Positions 58,001 through 64,000 of a stretch of 64,000 bases of DNA are shown here, in pieces. The notes below the pieces were generated by a model. The model saw only the letters and a list, made by a program, of their open reading frames with translations. It was not told where the DNA came from and did no database searches. Position numbers and translations under genes: made by a program. The stretch's first letter is position 1. Every line of letters begins with the position of its first letter. Source of the stretch: Branchiostoma floridae (taxonomy: Eukaryota; Chordata; Leptocardii; Amphioxiformes; Branchiostomatidae); the NCBI RefSeq assembly GCF_000003815.2, contig NC_049992.1, positions 6,547,081 through 6,611,080 of the forward strand, given 5' to 3'.

Positions 58001-61000
58001 CCAGATCCAAGTTGTACATTATGAATGTTTTAACCAACATGAATTTACTCCTCGGCATGAACATGAAGAAAACAAACTGTAAATGATCCGTTTAAAAAAA
58101 AGACAAATTACAAACATTACAATATTCAACGTTACTTATGCTTTACATAATTCATTTTTTAACACCGAAGGCTCTAGGATCGAGTTTCCCAACAACGGAG
58201 CCCTGGCCCCAACATCCCAAATGACAATGCAGGCCTGGGTCTACCCGGAGGGGCTAGCCGTCTGTCCGATCTTCAGCTACCAAACGGACCTGAAGAACGA
58301 TCTCTACAAATACGGAGTCACCTTTTGGTTCCATAACACTGCAAGCAAGCTTTCTACACAGTGAGATTATGTTTTCGTCACGTACCCGTCTATAGGCTAT
58401 CCATCCTAACTCATTGGGTGGTATCTGTCTGCCTGTCTGTTTGTGTTTCTGGTATGTGAGGTCACTGTAAGTTTTTTGACGGATGCACAGATGTAACGTT
58501 TGCCAATAAGACTATAATCGCGTAGATAATGATAAAATCATTATTTATTGTGTGGTAATGTTGGGCATGGCCGGGTTCCGGGTTGATTTTAAGCCGGATT
58601 TGAAATCAACCATGGACTTGGTAACAAATAGCCTCCGTGACCTGCCCGTGAGAGGTACCCCGCTGGGACAACTTTGGGGCCAGCCAGAGCCACATCCCCA
58701 ACGGGAAGCAGTACAAGGAGAAGAACTTTATTGCACGACCATTGTACATGATACAATGTATGGCAATAACTATTACACAAACTAAAAAATAGAGGTATAG
58801 GATAAAGCTTTAGAACCTAGTTAACATAACGATAAGGGCTAACATGATTCTTTGAGATAGTAATACAATGAAGTAGGCTAATCATCAGTTTCTGTATTCT
58901 TTCTAATAGCAGAACGGTCCTTGATATATTTACTTATAATTGCATTATCGGAGTTCTGATATCTAAAGATATATACAAATTTATTTAAAATATGATCAAA
59001 GCATAGCCATGAGTGTTGTTGCATTTCATTTTTTTTTTTATTTCAATGTCCCCAGATTCGTTGACCAGGGTGGGAAATCATCAGCAGAAGTCAAAGCTGA
59101 TGTGATGACGGACGGAGAGTGGCAGTTCGTGACGGCCACCTACAGCAGTAAGACAGGCCTTGTCAAGCTGTACAGGAATGCCGAGGAGGTACCATGTCAT
59201 TCAAAATCATTATAACCATACGTTTCCCTCATTTACCTTCGTCATGGGAACTATGTTTTCGGTTGCTTTTCTCTCTTTGTGTGTCTGTCCGTGAAGACTA
59301 TTACTCAAGGATGTATTGGCGGATTGTCTTGATATTGGGGAAAGTTTTTATGAACCTAACAAATGTTTTGTTTTTGCCTGGTTGTGTTTCATCGGACTAA
59401 CATCAACACCTTTATAAAATGACTCCATGCAGGTTGCCTCCGAAGAAGTTGGGGTTCTGGAACTGGCCACCAAGTATCCTGTGTGCATGGCCGGCAAACC
59501 GGCAGACGCTAATGGTAAAGAGGACAATCGCTGCTTCAAGGGGCGTATTGCTCACATGCAGGTACATCTTGTCTCGATCCTCAATTTTCCTTGTCCTGTT
59601 GAGTCCAATATAGATACATGTTGCACATATATAATGCCTATACTCGTATGTGTGTCCAGTATCTTTACGGGTTTGGGGTATTTCTCACTAAAATGCGGCA
59701 TACCGCAGCAAACAGAATCAAACGGAGAAAAACATCTGCAGCAACAGAATAGGTCAAGTTTAGCAAGATAATGTTTAGGGAAAATCCATATCCACTTTTA
59801 GCAATGATGCTGATGAGATTTAAATAGGTTATCAATTTAAAGTTGATGGTATAAATATATATACAATATACTGCTTTTCCCTCAGGTGTACAACACCGCC
59901 CTGACCCAGGAGGAGATCAAGGAAGTCATGGACCGTACCAGGGGGGTACGTGTGACCTCACATGCGGCTCTCCCTGTCAGAAGTAGAGCTTTCTCACACG
60001 AAACGTTTGCCTCGGGTGGCATCATCTAGTCAAGGCCGCAGAATTTCATACGTCCTACTTGCTGACTGTCCTATTCTTCTGTTACAAGCATGACTGTGCA
60101 TCTAACAATTAATATGTGGATAACTTAGCTCAGATTTCGGTCTCTGTGTTATTCATTACTATTGAACAGAACACATAGACTAGTAACTTCTTTGCGTCAT
60201 CATACTTATAGTAGCTAAGAATGTGTCAAGAAAAAGAATAGAATGCAATTTTGTTCTTCAGAGGATGTAGAATTAGATCTAACAACTGAAGTATTTGAAC
60301 CCAATGGAACCATTTTTAACTACTATATGTGCTGTCGGTTGCAAATGTAATTGTCCAATGTTATTCGGTGTATGTTGTTGTAGATCGCGTCGTCTGGACT
60401 AGTCGGTCACTGGCCACTAGATTCCAAACATGGCGCCCGTGACATCAGCGGCTATGGTAATGACGGCGTGCATTTCGACACGGGGTTGGCACAGGGGCCG
60501 GGGGGAGAGACGGATGCGGACGGAGCCTTCTACTTCAAAGGAGCTATTGGTAAACATTTGTTGTTGTTGTTGTTTACATATTACAGTCTTATCATGGAAG
60601 CTCATCTGTGCTGGTAGTAATCACAGTAGAATTTAAAGTATACGCGGATTAAATTTACAACAAACACTGGCGACAATAATAGTTGAAACTTTGATCAGTG
60701 TATACCTTTGTGTTGAAAGAAAGTTGAGCACTGTACTATATCATAGTCTTGCCACATCTTTAATACTGTGTGGCATACATTTAATGACTGCATGATACAT
60801 GGAGCGGTAAAAATCCACATGCACTTGGTTTAATAACTGATTATTAATTCTACAAAAAAGTTCGTAACACAGGTGGTGCCAGGTTTACACCAAATTGTAT
60901 ATGGAACTTGTAAATACTCCTCGGCCGTATGCAACAAAATCAAGGAAATAAACTGTATACAGCACAGAGTAGCTGTCACTAAACTCCGGATTAGTTGCCA

Positions 61001-63488
61001 CAAGTTACATATCGAAACTGGAAGGCACAACCGCACCCCTCTGCAGCATAGAGTCTGCCAATTTTGTGATCTACAACATGTAGAAGATGAACAGCATTTT
61101 ATTTTACACTGTAAATTGTACCATAATGAACGGATTGTGCTTTATGAATATATCAGAAAAGAGTTCCCATATTTTGAACATCTTAATGCAACGGATAAAT
61201 TTCTATTTTTGATACGCCTAGACAAACCCTGTATATCAAACATTATATGTTCTTATATCTACATCTGTACAAAGAAGCGAGAAGATGTCGACCATCCTGT
61301 TAGCTTAGTACCTTCAACTAGTTAAATTGTATCCTGTTTTTTTTTTCATATGTTTGTTATTCTGTTATCAGTCATGTCTGTTATCAGTGACCTGTACCTA
61401 GCCCGTCGAGGCATGAATGTACAATAAAGGTCTTTCATTCATTCATTATCCATTTGAAAAAGAAAACTTTAAAACATACAACGTTACATGCTTTACTTCA
61501 TGTAATTGTTCTTTTGTTGAATACCGAAGGCTCTAGGATCGAGTTTCCCAACAACGGCGCCCTGGCCCCAACATCCTACATGACCATGCAGGCCTGGGTC
61601 TACCCGGAGGGGCTAGCCGTCTCACCCATCTTCAGCTACCAAACGGACCTGAAGAACGATCTCTACAAATACGGAGTCACCTTTTGGTTCCATAATACTG
61701 CAAGCAAGCTTTCTGCACAGTAAGGTTTTTTTTCTTTGCATACCTTTCTTAATAATATATAGGTTGTTTATCTTAACTCCGTGGATAATATCTGTCTGCC
61801 TGTTTGTGATTCTGGTATGTGAGGTCACTGCCGTTTTTTAAAAGAACCTTTGGATAGGGTGAAGGAAAATAAGAATAAGTTCTGGTCCTTATAACAGTTC
61901 ATATGAATCTGAATGGGGTAAAAAAAATCAAGGAGGACAACCGAAAGAAAGGAGAATGAAATCCAATGTTTTTCAGCAGAAATTAGTTTAGAGGCGGATG
62001 TACACAGATGTAACGGACGCGAATTATGACTTTTATTGCGTAATTAATAATGAAATTATTACTTCTTGTGTGGTAATTTGGGGCATGACCGGGCCCCGGC
62101 TTACTTTCAAGTTGGATTTCAAATCAACTAGGGACTTGGTAACAAATAGCCGCCGTGACCTGCCACTGAGAGGTACCCCGCCGGGGCAACTTTGGGGCTT
62201 ATGGGCCAGTCAGAGCTACATCCCCTACGGGTAGCGCTACAAATATGACCAAAGCATAGCTATGGATGTGGTTGCATTTCATTTTTTCTTATTTCAATGT
62301 TCCCAGATTCGTTGACCAGGGTGGCAAAACATCGCCTGAACTCAAAGCAGAAGTGATGACGGACGGAGAGTGGCAGTTCGTGACGGCCACCTACAATGCC
62401 ACCACAGGCCAGGTCAAGCTGTACAGGAATGCCGAGGAGGTACGATACGGTATCATTCAAAATCATAATAACTATACGTTTCCCCTTTTCCCCCGTATAA
62501 AACACAGCTGCTGGGCTGTACAAAATCTCGCTTCATCTTAGTTTCCAAGCAGACGTTTTAGTTGGATGAAAAAAAAAAGAATTTGGCCAAATAGGGATAA
62601 ATAAGTTGCCATGGAATTTCAATCAGTCACTACTAGGCCAATTAACTCCTACTAGGCTTTTATTCCTAGAAGTCCCCTATTACTGTTCGGCCAGACCGGA
62701 GTCTGGTAGAAACTAGCCTCTTCTATTACCTTCGACAAGGGGGCAAATAAAGTAATCTAAGTTTAGGTACCCTATCCGCTGTTTTGAACCGCAGGGACGG
62801 ATTTTGTTTCGGAGTTTGAAAAATATAACTCAATGAGATGTTACCAAATTAACCTTATATGATGAATCACTGTTGTTATATTTTTGTCATGTTGTTTCAT
62901 TTTATGCCTGGAATTGTTACATTGGGTTGACATCAAGGCCTTTATGAAATGACTCCATGCAGGTTGCCTCCGAAGAAGTTGGGGTTCTGGAACTGGCCAC
63001 CAAGTCTCCTGTGTGCATGGCCGGCAAACCGGCAGACGCTAATGGTAAAGAGGACAAGCGCTGCTTCAAGGGGCGCATTGCTCACATGCAGGTACACTTT
63101 GTCTCGATCCTCAACTTAACAACCCTTGTCTTACTGAATCCGTATATACACGGGTTGCACACATGTATAATACCTGCTGTAGGTCGGCCCTGAATCTTTA
63201 CAGGTTTGGGGTATTTCTACGTACGTGCGGCATACTGCAGGTAACCGCATATACAGTGGAGAATAAATCTGCAGCAGCAGCACAGAATAGGTCCTGTTTA
63301 GCGGGACAAGGTTTAGAAAAAAATCCATATCCACTTTTAGCAATGATGCTGATGAGCTTTCAATAGACTTTCAATTGAAAGTTGATGATACATACAATAT
63401 ACTGCTTTTCCCTCAGGTGTACAACATCGCCCTGACCCCGGAGCAGATCAAGGAAGTCATGGACCGTACCAAGAAAGGGTACTACTAG
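43075..63488 (+). CDS. Seven-module LamG-like (jelly-roll) repeat protein
   Basis: The gene is a small first exon (43075-43099, ATG at 43079, MPQDDGW), then seven copies of a five-exon module (A-E; 163, 190, 133, 129 and 60 bases; 225 residues). It stops at TAG 63486-63488, giving about 1,587 residues. Each module is one concanavalin-A-like LamG domain: GLVGHWPLDSKHGARDVSGY, MTMQAWVYPEG, TDGEWQFVTATYSSKTGLVK, LYRNAEE, two Cys in exon D, and FKGRIAHMQVYNTALTQEEI. Such domains bind sugars, matrix proteins or other ligands outside cells. Exons join A-B phase 1, B-C phase 2, C-D, D-E and E-A phase 0, so the whole unit is 0-0 symmetric and can be added without breaking the frame. No signal peptide is seen, so an upstream exon or another start may be missing. 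No transmembrane segment is visible. Confidence 0.9.
43615..45882 (+). CDS. LamG module 1
   Basis: Exons 43615-43777, 44098-44287, 44850-44982, 45363-45491 and 45823-45882. Distinguishing residues: NSKHG (others have DSKHG), VSPIFSY (shared only with module 7) and PADVNG in exon D (PADANG elsewhere). Its A-B intron is short (320 bases) and like that of module 6. Its B-C intron has no LINE insert. Exon A begins with ATG, so it could be the true translation start if the exon at 43075 is not used. Confidence 0.93.
46318..48452 (+). CDS. LamG module 2
   Basis: Exons 46318-46480, 47017-47206, 47561-47693, 47935-48063 and 48393-48452. Exon A begins ATC, not ATG. The A-B intron has the hairpin insert (about 46573-46666). 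The B-C intron has the LINE 3' fragment (about 47230-47490) in minus orientation. The C donor is gttcca, where most modules have gtacca. Confidence 0.93.
46573..46666. repeat. Hairpin insert in A-B intron (module 2; also modules 3, 4, 5)
   Basis: aggtatacacggatcaa and cgaccactgtcaccttct on the left pair with ggcgacagtgatcgttg and ttgatccatatgtacct on the right, around cttcagtag. Equivalent hairpins lie at about 49142-49243, 52743-52834 and 55226-55318. A weak trace is at 60640-60710 in module 7. Absent from modules 1 and 6. Confidence 0.8.
47230..47490 (-). mobile_element. LINE 3'-end fragment in B-C intron (module 2; also 3, 4, 5, 6)
   Basis: On the minus strand this matches the 3' end of the LINE at 26913-28310. 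Shared blocks are attctttctaatagca, ccttgatatatttacctat, gcattat-ggag and taaagatatatacaaat. Equivalent inserts lie at about 49807-50075, 53407-53665, 55875-56145 and 58733-58985. All have the same boundaries, so this was one insertion copied with the module. Confidence 0.88.
48887..52049 (+). CDS. LamG module 3
   Basis: Exons 48887-49049, 49598-49787, 50134-50266, 50650-50778 and 51990-52049. It carries FDTEMAQ in exon A (shared with module 6) and LSQEEI in exon E (LTQEEI elsewhere). The D-E intron is enlarged by the 880-bp inverted-repeat element at 50850-51729. Hairpin and LINE fragment are present as in module 2. Confidence 0.93.
50850..51729. mobile_element. 880-bp TA-flanked element, compound of two related units
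   Basis: Outer ends cgaggggtgatcaataagtt and atcacccctcg with TA on each side, as in 17923-18317. An internal end (gaggacttattgataatcct) lies near 51360-51380. A second inner inverted pair (cattactgggtgtcgcct / aggcgacacccagtaacatt) lies around 51226-51470. Found only in module 3, so it inserted after the modules had duplicated. Confidence 0.85.
52484..54527 (+). CDS. LamG module 4
   Basis: Exons 52484-52649, 53195-53384, 53733-53865, 54118-54246 and 54468-54527. Exon A has one extra codon (ASSGLVG), shared only with module 7. The D acceptor is tag where the others have cag. The D-E intron has lost the gggtttggggt block present in the other modules, replaced by a short tatatacagtacatacag stretch. 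Confidence 0.93.
54963..57244 (+). CDS. LamG module 5
   Basis: Exons 54963-55125, 55677-55866, 56214-56346, 56728-56856 and 57185-57244. Exon A starts ATG. Hairpin in the A-B intron (about 55226-55318) and LINE fragment in the B-C intron as in modules 2-4. The C-D intron is of the long type (with caaaaaacactttgcttttt), shared with module 3. Confidence 0.93.
57680..59945 (+). CDS. LamG module 6
   Basis: Exons 57680-57842, 58171-58360, 59056-59188, 59433-59561 and 59886-59945. A mosaic: its A-B intron matches module 1 (no hairpin), but its B-C intron contains both the module 1/7-type sequence (gtgagaggtaccccgctggg) and the LINE fragment found in modules 2-5. One Lys-to-Asn change (EDNRC) in exon D and PTSQMTM in exon B are private. 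Confidence 0.93.
60384..63488 (+). CDS. LamG module 7 (last, most diverged)
   Basis: Exons 60384-60549, 61530-61719, 62307-62439, 62963-63091 and 63417-63488. Exon C differs most (KTSPELKAEVM; YNATTGQVKLY, against SSAEVKADVM; YSSKTGLVKLY). Exon E reads YNIALTPEQIKEV and runs past the usual donor into RTKKGYY and TAG. A different LINE fragment (60961-61446) sits in the A-B intron and a dispersed repeat (62545-62745) in the C-D intron. Greater divergence fits an older or terminal unit that escaped homogenisation. Confidence 0.92.
60961..61446 (+). mobile_element. LINE C-terminal fragment with 3'UTR and CATT tail (module 7)
   Basis: The plus-strand frame from about 60965 to the TAA at 61323 reads VAVTKLRISCHKLHIETGRH and a zinc knuckle CQFCDLQHVEDEQHFILHC, as in the other two LINEs. 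It then has an untranslated stretch with acaataaaggtc and ends cattcattcatt. A 5'-truncated insertion in the same sense as the LamG gene. A different family from the insert in modules 2-6. Confidence 0.88.
62545..62745. mobile_element. Dispersed repeat in module 7 C-D intron
   Basis: Relative of 9160-9400: ccaagcagacgtttta, gccaaatagggataaataag, then a ggccagaccggagtctggta block. Absent from other modules. Confidence 0.6.
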
Positions 63489-63545
63489 ATCCTGACCAAC
63501 ATGCAGGTACAAAAAGGAGGAAAACGATACAGTTTAGATACATAT

Positions 63546-63602
<57 letters not shown>

Positions 63603-63737
63603 TTCGTGTGTGAATGTCATTATGATGCAATACACAATCAACTAGGTATATATAAATAAAGATAACTAACGTTTCACTCTGTTTCCCGTTTGCAGGCAAG
63701 CATGCAGTTTGCACAGAACAAATACAGCAATGCTTGA
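63489..63737 (+). other. In-frame continuation beyond the LamG stop
   Basis: After TAG (63486-63488) the same frame reads ILTNMQ to a good donor (gcag|gtac, exon end 63506). A strong acceptor (cccgtttgcag, 63695) then continues in phase with ASMQFAQNKYSNA and TGA at 63735-63737. Either the annotated stop is a recent nonsense change, or the last exon is 3'UTR with a chance frame, or readthrough occurs. Confidence 0.5.
63546..63600. repeat. (CA)n microsatellite
   Basis: About 54 bases of pure CA in the last intron of the LamG gene. Confidence 0.97.
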
Positions 63738-63899
63738 GCAGACTTTGCTACTTCGCAAGACTAGTGTTTTCCTTTAGGGGTGTGATTGGTGTAAAACGAA
63801 ATGTTTGATCATGAGCAATATGTTGTATTGATGTCATTATTTTTGGTGTATAAAATATGAAAGAGAGGGCATGACATTAGTTGATGATTGGTTTACCAA

Positions 63900-63905
63900 A
63901 ATAAA
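63900..63905 (+). terminator. Polyadenylation signal of the LamG gene
   Basis: AATAAA followed by an A-rich stretch, about 165 bases after the downstream TGA at 63737 and 412 bases after the TAG. The sequence between has no further exon. Confidence 0.55.
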
Positions 63906-64000
63906 AAAAGCGAAAGACGTCACAAACAATAATTGCATGAAAATTCCAATAGACAATTAACTAGAACATGTTATGCCAATGTAAAAAAAATAGCATAAGG

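Overview
The window looks like part of a draft invertebrate-deuterostome genome, most likely a lancelet (Branchiostoma-type). It has intron-rich metazoan genes with canonical GT/AG splice sites, a 12-transmembrane SLCO/OATP transporter, a FAS1 protein and LamG-type domains. The DNA between genes is packed with short inverted-repeat transposons, 5'-truncated LINEs and microsatellites. The species is inferred from gene style and repeat content, not proven. Two assembly gaps are present (3753-4075 and 26387-26880).

Layout. 1-6600: a possible last exon of a plus-strand gene near 510-600, then repeat-rich DNA with a tandem array of about 608-bp units, a gap, and a 146/147-bp satellite. 6674-10086 (minus): an unrecognised gene, of which I see a first exon (ATG inside a YY1-like motif), a possible internal exon and a clear last exon. 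11188-14236 (plus): the 3' part of a Thr/Ser-rich protein with one LDL-receptor class A repeat. 14732-18546 (minus): a complete six-exon gene for a secreted 294-residue protein with two FAS1 domains. 18951-21245 (plus): a 5'-truncated LINE with reverse transcriptase.

22392-37150 (minus): a complete 13-exon SLCO/OATP transporter (768 residues; every exon junction is in phase). A LINE fragment, a gap and many MITEs sit in its introns. Upstream, at about 37540-38280, lies a decayed duplicate of its first exon and 5' flank. 38300-43000: spacer with microsatellites and MITEs.

43075-63488 (plus): the most striking locus, a gene made of seven head-to-tail copies of a five-exon, 225-residue LamG-like (jelly-roll) module. 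Exons and introns are both highly similar between copies, so the array grew recently by tandem duplication. Transposon insertions and deletions shared by subsets of modules record the order of duplication. The array ends in a TAG stop, after which the same frame stays open across a good intron to a second stop.

The named genes do not form an obvious pathway. They are a transporter and three extracellular or cell-surface protein genes separated by mobile-element debris.
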